Origin: CAYVMN01 sp964452575
GTDB lineage: Bacteria; Desulfobacterota; DSM-4660; Desulfatiglandales; Desulfatiglandaceae
Length of the DNA stretch: 8,964 nt
Assembly (NCBI GenBank): GCA_964452575.1
Contig: CAYVMN010000183.1
Span: forward strand, 1 to 8,964
Reading direction: 5' to 3'
Each line of letters opens with the position of its first letter. Positions within the stretch are counted from its first letter, which is position 1. Position numbers and translations under genes: made by a program. This document shows, piece after piece, positions 1 to 5,976 of the stretch. The notes beneath the pieces are model-generated. The model was not told the origin of the DNA, made no database searches, and saw only the letters and a list, made by a program, of their open reading frames with translations.

Positions 1-28
1 TTTCGTGCTTCGGATTTCGGATTTTAAA
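1..28. repeat. Short heptad-like repeat at the window edge
   Basis: The first bases can be read in 7-base steps as TTTCGTG, CTTCGGA, TTTCGGA, TTTTAAA, with CGGATTT repeated exactly in tandem at 11-17 and 18-24. The heptad TTTCGTG occurs again in another intergenic stretch at 1451-1457. The array may continue outside the window. It is short enough that chance is possible. Confidence 0.35.
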
Positions 29-72
29 CTCGTCATAATAATCGCCCGAAACGGCATAGCCTTTTCATTTCT

Positions 73-92
73 CACCCCGATAAATCGGGGTG
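73..92 (+). terminator. Terminator-like hairpin upstream of the secreted-protein gene
   Basis: CACCCCGAT (73-81) is followed after two bases by its exact reverse complement ATCGGGGTG (84-92), giving a GC-rich stem once the inner pairs open to form a loop. On the plus strand it is followed by GATTATTT, a poor T-rich tail. On the minus strand the tail is A-rich, so a plus-strand reading is favoured. It would end a gene lying left of the window. The weak U-tract leaves the assignment uncertain. Confidence 0.4.
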
Positions 93-155
93 GATTATTT
101 ATGATTTAGAACACTTTAAATGTCTGCTAACCTATAGTTAGGGACGAGCAAGAGT

Positions 156-1235
156 ATGAAAGAGATTCTTATAGCGCTATCAGTCATGGCCGCTTTGGCC
201 TTTAGTATGGGTTCGGTACAGGCAGGCGCCCCAGGCGTCCCCGACCTGAGCCCAGGATCGGAATTTGTCTGCTATTTCCTGGTGAGTAAGGCAAGGGTAG
301 ATACAGGCGCAGGCCCCTCAACACTGTATAGGGTATCAGAGGTAAAAGGCCTAGGGACGGGGACTGCTGCTAGTCCGTGGAGCCGTTTGTGGTATAATTT
401 TTATACGATAGACAGTGTAAAGGTGTATGATCTGAGTATTCCGATCACCCGTTGGGCAACCCATCTGCAGGACATCGGAAAATTAATTGAAGGCATGGGC
501 GATGATGCGAGGGCAAGTCTGGCAGTGACATTCGAGGGGCAGGAGTACTATGCAGGGTACATCGTGGTTAATGAAATCCAGTATCCTGCTGTAGACAACA
601 TTATTGCCGATGTTTACCAGTTGAATCTGTCCGAGGGGCTCGCAGCTGCATCCAACATCCCCGTTAAACAATATGCTGTCGGATTGCCCTCACAAATTAC
701 AACAGTTAGGACAGATGACAGCGCGGCCGGCTCCCCGTCGGCGGGAAATAAGTATGAAAGATGGACCGGGGACGCACTTGCCTGTGCCACTAACCGGATT
801 TGGGGCGGGACTACTGATTATGGGGCTGCATGGTTTGCCCTCTATCTGAGATACCTCATCAATGACGCCACAGGGAAGACCTACTGGATAATTTGGCGGA
901 GCTCTATAAAGAGTGCCTCGACAGGGGCCTTAGTGGGGCAAGTTAATTTCAGTGCATGGGCGATTAGCGGGGCTGAAGACTATCGGTCAACCAGTATTCA
1001 GCTGAGGGAGATGAGCATCATAGATGCCGGAACATTAATTCCGAGCGCCTTGAAGGTCTCCTACCCTTACATTGGCCTGGTTAACCTGGACCCTTATACG
1101 GATATGGAGATCCTCGGCTGGAACTGGGAGCTTGCCAACAATGGTTCAGTTACTGGCGCAAGCAACTGGGCTGTTATGGAACAAATGGCACGTGAAGCTG
1201 GAACAACAGGAGATAGACCGTACCCGGGCAACTAA
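156..1235 (+). CDS. Secreted protein of unknown function
   Basis: A 359-residue protein that I do not recognise. Its N-terminus is a classical Sec signal peptide: a lysine at position 2, a hydrophobic stretch at about residues 4-17, and a probable signal peptidase I site after VQA (residues 21-23). No lipobox cysteine is present, so it should be soluble in the periplasm or released. The mature part is rich in Gly, Ala, Ser, Thr and aromatic residues (for example WSRLWYNFY near 76-83 and TYWIIWRSS near 242-250) and has only two cysteines (C39, C210). There are no obvious repeats, membrane segments or catalytic motifs, and the composition suggests a beta-rich fold. The ATG is preceded by a weak Shine-Dalgarno (AGGGA at 140-144, 11 bases away). 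It appears monocistronic, with the convergent tRNA gene downstream. An adhesin-like or surface-associated role is possible but nothing in the sequence proves it. Confidence 0.75.
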   Translation: MKEILIALSVMAALAFSMGSVQAGAPGVPDLSPGSEFVCYFLVSKARVDTGAGPSTLYRVSEVKGLGTGTAASPWSRLWYNFYTIDSVKVYDLSIPITRWATHLQDIGKLIEGMGDDARASLAVTFEGQEYYAGYIVVNEIQYPAVDNIIADVYQLNLSEGLAAASNIPVKQYAVGLPSQITTVRTDDSAAGSPSAGNKYERWTGDALACATNRIWGGTTDYGAAWFALYLRYLINDATGKTYWIIWRSSIKSASTGALVGQVNFSAWAISGAEDYRSTSIQLREMSIIDAGTLIPSALKVSYPYIGLVNLDPYTDMEILGWNWELANNGSVTGASNWAVMEQMAREAGTTGDRPYPGN

Positions 1236-1334
1236 AAACGTCAGACAAATCTATTCAAAGAGAGCAGATTTCTGGCAAAATACCCCCAAAAAAAGCACCC
1301 AATCTTCTACCACAGCGTCTACCAAATAAAGCAA

Positions 1335-1362
1335 AAAGGGTTAGCATATAGGCTAACCCTTT
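1335..1362 (-). terminator. Rho-independent terminator of tRNA-Pro, possibly bidirectional
   Basis: AAAGGGTTAGC (1335-1345) and GCTAACCCTTT (1352-1362) form an 11-bp stem with a 6-base loop. Read on the minus strand, the hairpin lies 8 bases past the tRNA 3' end and runs into TTTTTGC, a proper U-tract. On the plus strand it is followed by TTTGATTTT-like sequence after the stem core, so it may also end the secreted-protein transcript coming from the left. Confidence 0.8.
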
Positions 1363-1370
1363 GATTTTAC

Positions 1371-1447
1371 TGGTCGGGACGCGGGGATTTGAACCCCGGG
1401 CCCCCTGAACCCCATTCAGGTGCGCTTCCAGGCTGCGCCACGTCCCG
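1371..1447 (-). tRNA. tRNA-Pro, anticodon GGG
   Basis: The reverse complement folds as a complete 77-nt tRNA with an encoded CCA end (1371-1373). The acceptor stem is CGGGACG/CGTCCCG (7 bp) with discriminator A; C1-G72 is typical of bacterial tRNA-Pro. The D stem is GCGC/GCGC, and the anticodon stem is CCTGA/TCAGG around the 7-base loop ATGGGGT, which places GGG at positions 34-36 (reads CCC and CCU). The variable region is GGGCC and the T arm is CGGGG-TTCAAAT-CCCCG. It has its own promoter and terminator, so it is a single-gene transcription unit. Confidence 0.97.
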
Positions 1448-1462
1448 AAATTTCGTGATTTG

Positions 1463-1490
1463 ATATTATATTACTATCCCTCTTTGTCAA
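1463..1490 (-). promoter_or_regulatory. Sigma-70 type promoter for tRNA-Pro
   Basis: On the minus strand a perfect -35 box TTGACA (1490-1485) is followed after 16 bases by TAATAT (1468-1463; 4 of 6 consensus). An overlapping TATAAT exists at 1470-1465, but with only a 14-base spacer. Either would start transcription about 8-10 bases before the mature tRNA 5' end at 1447. Confidence 0.7.
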
Positions 1491-1532
1491 GGGATAAAAT
1501 TGACCTCAAGAAACCCTGGTAGAGGGAGGCGC

Positions 1533-1561
1533 TTGTCAGTTCCTCAAAACAGGGATAGAAT
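1533..1561 (+). promoter_or_regulatory. Probable sigma-70 promoter of the adenylate cyclase gene
   Basis: TTGTCA (1533-1538) and TAGAAT (1556-1561) are separated by 17 bases, each box one mismatch from consensus. The expected start of transcription is near 1568, about 48 bases before the GTG start codon. It is divergent from the tRNA promoter, with about 40 bases between the two -35 boxes. Confidence 0.55.
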
Positions 1562-1615
1562 AGCTTTTGGTTTCCCACTGGAATTCGTCAAAGATCAAAG
1601 TGCTGGGCCTGGGCT

Positions 1616-3454
1616 GTGAGTCGCCTTCATTGCGTCAGTAACAGAAATATCAGGGTTATCGCTACTTACGTGCAGAGCAGACTAGGCTCTTACGAGGCCC
1701 TGTTTGATGGCCTCACCTATCCTGCTAATGAGTATTTCACGCCGGAAGACTTTTTCCTGAACGAGGATGAATGGACCACCCATGAAAATTTCGAGCAGAT
1801 CTTCAGGAAGGCCAAGATGTTGCTCGACGAACCGGACTTCTTTTTTAGGTGCGGGGCATCTACGGCCCGGCTCCGTTCCTGGGGGAGACTCCACTATTTT
1901 GCCCGGGTCTTTGGTTCACCGAGCGAGGGCTTTAGAAGACTCCCTTTCTTTAACAAGACATTCAACGAAACCAAGGAAATAGAACTAATCCTGCCGCCCA
2001 CTTACGATCGAAGCCTCAAGAAGATCAGGGTCCTGCTCAAAATCCAGTTCTTAAGCGACTTCGATCCTCACAAGGATTACATAGGTGACGCCTTCACGCA
2101 GGGGATCCTTTCTTCTATTCCCACCATTTGGGGACTCCCTCCGGCCTCCATTTCACAACCCCTGAACCCCTATGACCCTGTAATCCTATTTAATGAGGAG
2201 CCTGAATTCATCCCCTTTGGACTCGAGGCAAGAATGGAAGGGCGCTCCTTGACCCTCAGGGATCCTGCCCAGGGGGAAAGGATCGCAGTTGGGGAAAAGA
2301 TCTATCTTGTGCCTGAAGATGTCAATGGCCGACATCTCTTTCTTGGCAGATATGAGAGATATGAACAAGATGACCACAGAGCCGCAGCCGATAAGACCGA
2401 GGCTATCCTGATTACAAAAGACATAATCACTGACGATCGGGCCATACTCAGGAAAGGGCAAATATTCATGGCGCCCTACGCCGTGCTGGATGTCACGTAC
2501 GAGCGGCTTTCCTTCTTCCGTCGGTTCTCCCATCTCTCCAAGATCAGAGATATCCCCAGGGATTCTGAGTCGGAATTGATCAAGAAAATCAACCAGCTAA
2601 ATAGAAGCATGAGGGCAAAAAACGCGGCCTACCTGTACCTTGAAAGGGCCAATGAAGAACTCAAACAGGCCAAGGCAAAGCTCGACGAGTACAGCCGGGA
2701 GCTCGAGCAGAAGGTGGAAGAGAGGACCGCAGAACTTCGTAAGGCCCAACAAGACCTTCTCCGTTTAAACCGCGACCTGGAATCAAAGGTAGAAGGCCAG
2801 GTCAGGCAGCTGGAGAGGTATAATGAGCTTCGACGATATCTCTCACCACAATTGACTGAAAAGATCCTTTCAGGGGAGCATGACTTTGGGAAGGGGCCCA
2901 ACAGGAAATTGATGACCGTGGTCTTTACGGATATCAGGGGTTTCTCAAGGGTGACAGATAATCTGGAACCAGAGGAACTCTTTCAGCTGCTCAATAGGTA
3001 TCTCTCAGAGATGATCAAGGTGGTCCACTACTACGACGGTACCCTCAACAAGATAGTCGGCGATGGACTCCTCATCTTTTTTGGTGACCCGATCCCCATG
3101 GAAGATCATGCCGAACGGGCTGTGCGTATGGCAATCCATATGCAAGAGAAGGTGCGCGAATTGAAGGAGCAATGGCTCCAGTATGACCTTGAATTGGGGG
3201 TAGGTATCGGGATCAACACCGGGTTCGTGACCATCGGGAACATAGGCTCAGATAGGCACAGAGACTACACGGTCATAGGAAACCAGGTCAATGTGGCGGC
3301 CCGGCTCGAATCAGAGGCCAAGGCAGGGCAGATCTTAATCAGTCAAAGGACTTACAGCCGCATCAAGGGGACTTTGGAGGTAGAAGAGGTGGGAGAGATA
3401 ACGGTCAAAGGGATCTCTTATCCTGTGAAGACCTACAGCGTCCTATGGTCATAA
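1616..3454 (+). CDS. Class IIIb adenylate cyclase with uncharacterised N-terminal region and coiled-coil linker
   Basis: A 612-residue cytoplasmic signalling protein predicted to make cAMP from ATP. The catalytic domain covers about residues 430-612. The two metal-binding aspartates are D439 (VVFTDIRGFS) and D483 (NKIVGDGLLIFF). The purine-specifying pair is K479 and T552 (YTVIGNQVN), and the transition-state residues are N559 and R563 (NVAARLES). Thr in place of Asp at the second purine position is the class IIIb signature, a group that includes bicarbonate-responsive cyclases. Residues about 320-415 are strongly helical and charged (LEQKVEERTAELRKAQ), a signalling coiled coil of the kind that links sensors to outputs. 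Residues 1-310 form a region I do not recognise: no membrane segment, and no clear PAS, GAF or response-regulator motif; it is presumably the sensor. The start is GTG with no good Shine-Dalgarno; the next in-frame Met is near residue 87, which would cut into the conserved-looking N-terminus, so I keep the GTG. It appears monocistronic. Confidence 0.9.
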   Translation: MSRLHCVSNRNIRVIATYVQSRLGSYEALFDGLTYPANEYFTPEDFFLNEDEWTTHENFEQIFRKAKMLLDEPDFFFRCGASTARLRSWGRLHYFARVFGSPSEGFRRLPFFNKTFNETKEIELILPPTYDRSLKKIRVLLKIQFLSDFDPHKDYIGDAFTQGILSSIPTIWGLPPASISQPLNPYDPVILFNEEPEFIPFGLEARMEGRSLTLRDPAQGERIAVGEKIYLVPEDVNGRHLFLGRYERYEQDDHRAAADKTEAILITKDIITDDRAILRKGQIFMAPYAVLDVTYERLSFFRRFSHLSKIRDIPRDSESELIKKINQLNRSMRAKNAAYLYLERANEELKQAKAKLDEYSRELEQKVEERTAELRKAQQDLLRLNRDLESKVEGQVRQLERYNELRRYLSPQLTEKILSGEHDFGKGPNRKLMTVVFTDIRGFSRVTDNLEPEELFQLLNRYLSEMIKVVHYYDGTLNKIVGDGLLIFFGDPIPMEDHAERAVRMAIHMQEKVRELKEQWLQYDLELGVGIGINTGFVTIGNIGSDRHRDYTVIGNQVNVAARLESEAKAGQILISQRTYSRIKGTLEVEEVGEITVKGISYPVKTYSVLWS

Positions 3455-3505
3455 CCCCTCACCATTCAGCGGCAGTTGCCCGATCTAACCTCCCTCGCCA
3501 TGTCT

Positions 3506-3598
3506 TCAATGGTAGAAATAGGGTTTTAAAGTCAATGTCTCGGGCTCCAGGTGATTGTCGTGAGAGAATTTGCTATGGCAATGAAGATCAACAAGCAT
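3506..3598 (-). pseudogene. Truncated N-terminus of a PHP-domain protein
   Basis: Thirty-two bases after the ferredoxin stop, an ATG at 3598 opens a 30-codon frame. Its first 21 residues read as the start of a PHP-family metal-dependent phosphoesterase: LVDLHCHSKFSHD followed by HLEPE. The HxH pair (LHCHS) supplies the first metal ligands in that family. After about residue 21 the resemblance stops (TLKPYFYH, then stop), and the remaining 50 bases to the cyclase stop codon hold no continuation in any minus-strand frame. Intact PHP proteins usually have well over 200 residues, so this is a 5' fragment left by a deletion or rearrangement whose breakpoint lies near 3530. A weak GAGTGAG precedes the ATG. 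The chance of a random match is not negligible for so short a piece, but the motif order is specific. Confidence 0.6.
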
Positions 3599-3630
3599 GC
3601 TCACTCTATGACCTACCATCCGACAACTTC

Positions 3631-3921
3631 TTACCAGGAATGGGAAATGGCCCCTGCCTTGCATGCCTCCACGCACAGAAGTGGGGGCTTTTCGGACGCG
3701 GGCTTGCAAGGGCCGCATTCATATTTGAGTTTCTTCTTCTTTTCGGTCGCCACCATGGCCACCGGTTCTTCCCGCAGGGGGTCGTTTGGGTCCTCATCAA
3801 CAACCACCAGGACACCCTCAGGGCAGGCCGGTACACAGTCCCCACAGCCATGACACCTGTCCGTATCAATGGTAATAAAGAAATCCCCGGAGGCATCCTT
3901 ATACCCATAGTGTGCCAACAT
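3631..3921 (-). CDS. Two-[4Fe-4S] ferredoxin (BzdM-like), probable electron donor to the ATPase subunits
   Basis: A 96-residue ferredoxin. The first cluster motif is C23-HG-C26-GD-C29-VPA-C33-P. The second is unusual in spacing: C69-GP-C72, then ten residues, then C83-VEA-C87, so it has an insertion compared with compact clostridial ferredoxins. A Lys-rich segment (EKKKKLK, 60-66) lies between the clusters. I chose the ATG at 3921 because GAGAGG (3933-3928) sits 6 bases upstream; the frame stays open to a TTG at 3969 (16 more codons), but that codon has no Shine-Dalgarno. The gene follows the BzdQ-like ATPase gene by 74 bases. In the Azoarcus bzd cluster a ferredoxin gene (bzdM) also follows bzdQ, so the order supports a role in carrying electrons to the ATP-driven reductase activator. 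The symbol is left blank because only order and type match. Confidence 0.85.
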   Translation of the reverse strand: MLAHYGYKDASGDFFITIDTDRCHGCGDCVPACPEGVLVVVDEDPNDPLREEPVAMVATEKKKKLKYECGPCKPASEKPPLLCVEACKAGAISHSW

Positions 3922-3976
3922 CTTTTGCCTCTCTTGTTGTCTGTTGACCGTTATCAAGCCCTCGCTCAACGATTAG

Positions 3977-3990
3977 CCAATAACGAATAA
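3977..3990. repeat. Heptad repeat, right-to-left copy of an inverted pair flanking the BzdQ-like gene
   Basis: CCAATAACGAATAA is two 7-base units (CCAATAA, CGAATAA). It is the exact 14-base reverse complement of 4918-4931 on the other side of the BzdQ-like gene. It lies between that gene's stop codon (3996) and the ferredoxin gene. No T-tract or hairpin of its own is visible. Confidence 0.5.
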
Positions 3991-3995
3991 GTATT

Positions 3996-4886
3996 CTATT
4001 TCTTCCTGCCCTTACCCTTCTGGCAGAGTGCATATCCGAAAAGGGCGGCACCGACAGCTCCAGCGATCTGGGTATCCCATTTTGTCCTCATGCGCTCAAG
4101 ACCGACCATAGGCATCAACCGGTCCATGATGCCTCGATTCTTGGCCATTCCCCCTGTAACGGCGAACTCTGGGATTACCCCAACCCTCTCCACGAGGGAG
4201 TAAATCCGTTCCGCCATGGCGCGACAATAGGCCGCAAGCACCTCCTCGGTTGTCCATCCCTTGCGGAGCAGTCCTGTTGCCTCTGATTTTGCATAGACCA
4301 CACAGGTACTTGAAACCGGAGGCGGCTCCTCCTTTACCTGAAATGAGCGTTCGCCCACGTCGTTAATGGGTAACCCCAACAGGTCTGCAAACACTTCCAT
4401 CCCCCTGCCTGTACCTGCAGCACACTTGTCGTTCATCAGGAAGTTGTTAACCTTCCCCTTTTCGTCGCACTGGATGGCCTTGATATCTTGACCGCCCACG
4501 TCCAGGACGGTGCGTGCCTCAGGGCCATATATGAAATTGGCGCCCCTGGCGTGACATGCAATCTCCGTGATGGATCTGTCGGCCATGGGGACATTAACCC
4601 TGCCGTAACCGGTACCTATACAGTAGTCGATCCTATCTTCCGGCATATCGCCGAGGGCCTGAAATGCGTAATTCAGGGCATTCCTTGCACTCTCGGGGCT
4701 ATCAGAGCCTGTTCGCATATTCCCATATGCAAGTATCTGGCCATCTGCCATCAGACAGGACTGTGAACTGACTGAGCCCACATCGATCCCCGCAGTGATG
4801 AATCTTGCGTCTTTCCAGTTGATGTCAGGATCCCGCCAGTTGGACTCTGTCCACCTCCAGAATTCTTGTTTCTTCTCTTCCGCCAT
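3996..4886 (-). CDS. bzdQ: BzdQ-like ATPase subunit of a class I benzoyl-CoA reductase
   Basis: A 296-residue protein of the BadF/BadG/BcrA/BcrD ATPase family (ASKHA fold). It pairs with the BzdP-like protein and uses ATP hydrolysis to push ferredoxin electrons to low potential through a [4Fe-4S] cluster held between the two subunits. Visible motifs are phosphate-1 AGIDVGSVSSQS (32-43), phosphate-2 DVGGQDIKAI (129-138) and adenosine-site VTGGMAKNRG (243-252). The cluster cysteines are C155 (NDKCAAGTGRG) and C195 (SSTCVVYAKSE). The N-terminus EFWRWTESNWRDP (8-20) ahead of the fold looks characteristic of the Bzd branch rather than of the small HgdC activators. Its length under 300 residues also fits BzdQ better than the longer Thauera BcrA. 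The Shine-Dalgarno is GGAGG, 7 bases upstream. It lies 126 bases after the BzdP-like gene and before the ferredoxin, the same P-Q-M order as in Azoarcus. Substrate specificity cannot be told from this subunit. The alternative is the activator of another 2-hydroxyacyl-CoA dehydratase. Confidence 0.85.
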   Translation of the reverse strand: MAEEKKQEFWRWTESNWRDPDINWKDARFITAGIDVGSVSSQSCLMADGQILAYGNMRTGSDSPESARNALNYAFQALGDMPEDRIDYCIGTGYGRVNVPMADRSITEIACHARGANFIYGPEARTVLDVGGQDIKAIQCDEKGKVNNFLMNDKCAAGTGRGMEVFADLLGLPINDVGERSFQVKEEPPPVSSTCVVYAKSEATGLLRKGWTTEEVLAAYCRAMAERIYSLVERVGVIPEFAVTGGMAKNRGIMDRLMPMVGLERMRTKWDTQIAGAVGAALFGYALCQKGKGRKK

Positions 4887-4910
4887 TTCAATTCCTCCAA
4901 CAAGACCTGG

Positions 4911-4931
4911 TTATTTGTTATTCGTTATTGG
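4911..4931. repeat. Three tandem heptads upstream of the BzdQ-like gene
   Basis: TTATTTG, TTATTCG and TTATTGG follow one another without a gap, differing only at the sixth base. The last two units (4918-4931) are the exact inverted copy of 3977-3990. They lie in the 126-base spacer between the BzdP-like and BzdQ-like genes, about 25 bases upstream of the BzdQ-like ATG and outside its Shine-Dalgarno. Confidence 0.55.
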
Positions 4932-5012
4932 ATCAGCCCCGCAAGGCATATCTCATCTTTTCCCAAAACAGCCTGACATTACGATTAATAAATAACAATT
5001 AGCCCTCCTTCC

Positions 5013-5789
5013 CTATGCCTTTTCAGCGGCCACCACCAGGGCGGCACCTACAGCCGACCCATATTCCGGGCACTCTGGAATAAATATCTTCCCAAGTCTT
5101 AGTTCTCTCCGCATCGCCTCTACAAATCCAGGATTGTAGCCCACTCCCCCTATCATGACCACATCCTCATTCACCCCGACCCTTCGGATCATGGAGACAA
5201 TCCGGCTGGCCATGGCATCGTGGATGGCCTTGCTGATATCTTGTTTGCTGGTCTTGGCGTGGATCAGGCCCACCACTTCCGACTCGGCAAATATTGCGCA
5301 CTGGGCGTTCATCGGGATCTCCATGTCCGATTTGAGGGCCAGAGACCCCATTTCCTCCAGGGGTGTCTCCAGGGCCCTTCCCATCGCCTCGATAAATGCC
5401 CCGGCCCCTGCCGCGCATTTTTCGTTGATGGCAAAATCAACCACGTTACCCTTTTCATCGATCTTTACTGCCCTCCCCTCTTCAGCCCCCACGTCCGTAA
5501 CCGTCCGTGCTTTGGGGAAAAAGTAGTTTGCTGCCTTGGCCATGGCCTTGATGTCATTCACGGTCTCGTCGGCCTCCTTGACGGAGTCCTTCCCGGACCC
5601 TGCACCCCCTATCTTGACGATATCCTCTCTGGTGATTCCAGCCGACCTTATTGCCTCCTCCAAAGACTGGCTAACCGCCTTCCCCTGATCAAACCCGGTA
5701 ATAACCTTCGCCTTTCCCACGATATGCCCATCTTTTACGATCACCGTCTTGGTGTTTTTGGCACCACAATCGATTCCTGCAGTTATCAT
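5013..5789 (-). CDS. bzdP: BzdP/BcrD-like ATPase subunit of a class I benzoyl-CoA reductase
   Basis: A 258-residue member of the same ASKHA ATPase family, the partner of the BzdQ-like subunit. Motifs are phosphate-1 AGIDCGAKNTKTVI (4-17), phosphate-2 DVGAEEGRAVKID (99-111) and an adenosine-site IGGVGYNPG (213-221). Cluster-ligand cysteines are C125 (NEKCAAGAGAF) and C164 (NAQCAIFAESE), 39 residues apart, the same spacing as the two cluster cysteines I recall for Acidaminococcus HgdC. Having two different ATPase genes side by side argues for a heterodimeric benzoyl-CoA reductase type activator rather than a homodimeric HgdC type. The Shine-Dalgarno AAGGAGG is 9 bases upstream of the ATG, so translation should be strong. 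It is the first intact gene of the cassette; the interval upstream carries only a remnant of what may have been the core subunit. The P/Q naming rests on size and order and should be taken as provisional. Confidence 0.8.
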   Translation of the reverse strand: MITAGIDCGAKNTKTVIVKDGHIVGKAKVITGFDQGKAVSQSLEEAIRSAGITREDIVKIGGAGSGKDSVKEADETVNDIKAMAKAANYFFPKARTVTDVGAEEGRAVKIDEKGNVVDFAINEKCAAGAGAFIEAMGRALETPLEEMGSLALKSDMEIPMNAQCAIFAESEVVGLIHAKTSKQDISKAIHDAMASRIVSMIRRVGVNEDVVMIGGVGYNPGFVEAMRRELRLGKIFIPECPEYGSAVGAALVVAAEKA

Positions 5790-5866
5790 TTCTCTAAACC
5801 TCCTTGCAAATTAACCGTTGTCGATTCAATCTTTGATCGGCCCATCTATTTTTTCGATTTCTTCAG

Positions 5867-5976
5867 TCACAGGCTCTCCAAGAAATGGAGGATAACCCGG
5901 TCAACCTTCCAGTTCTTGGTGATGGCATCCATCATCTTGGTCTTGCATTCGGGATATCATAGTCGTTCCCTTCATT
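5867..5976 (-). pseudogene. Remnant of a benzoyl-CoA reductase / 2-hydroxyacyl-CoA dehydratase core subunit C-terminus
   Basis: Directly upstream of the BzdP-like gene, at 5950-5867, a minus-strand frame reads ECKTKMMDAITKNWKVDRV, then ILHFLESL and a TGA stop. The first part resembles the segment of the HGD-D family (BzdO/BcrB/BadE, HgdA/B) that runs into a conserved cluster-cysteine region (form R-G-C-E-G). The final FLESL resembles the far C-terminus of those proteins. Between the two, roughly 50-60 residues appear to be missing, including the cysteine region. Just before it, one frame over, lies NEGNDYDIP (5976-5950), which would join as DIPECKTK if one base were restored. So I read this as a pseudogene with a frameshift and an internal deletion, in the place where a core-subunit gene precedes the ATPases in intact clusters. 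Family resemblance is from memory and the piece is short. Confidence 0.5.

Noticed and set aside
133..138. TATAGT as a -10 box for the secreted-protein gene
   Set aside because: No acceptable -35 box lies 16-18 bases upstream, and the resulting leader would be too short to hold the Shine-Dalgarno properly.
1615..1630. Possible CRP-like half site (TGTGA) at the cyclase start codon
   Set aside because: The second half site does not match TCACA, and the site would overlap the start codon downstream of the likely promoter.
3922..3969. TTG start giving the ferredoxin 16 extra N-terminal residues
   Set aside because: No Shine-Dalgarno precedes the TTG, while GAGAGG lies 6 bases before the ATG at 3921, and the extra residues would run back through most of the spacer after the BzdQ-like stop.
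3445..3990. 181-residue plus-strand open frame overlapping the cyclase stop
   Set aside because: It lies antisense to the ferredoxin gene, whose cysteine motifs are unmistakable, and shows no family features.
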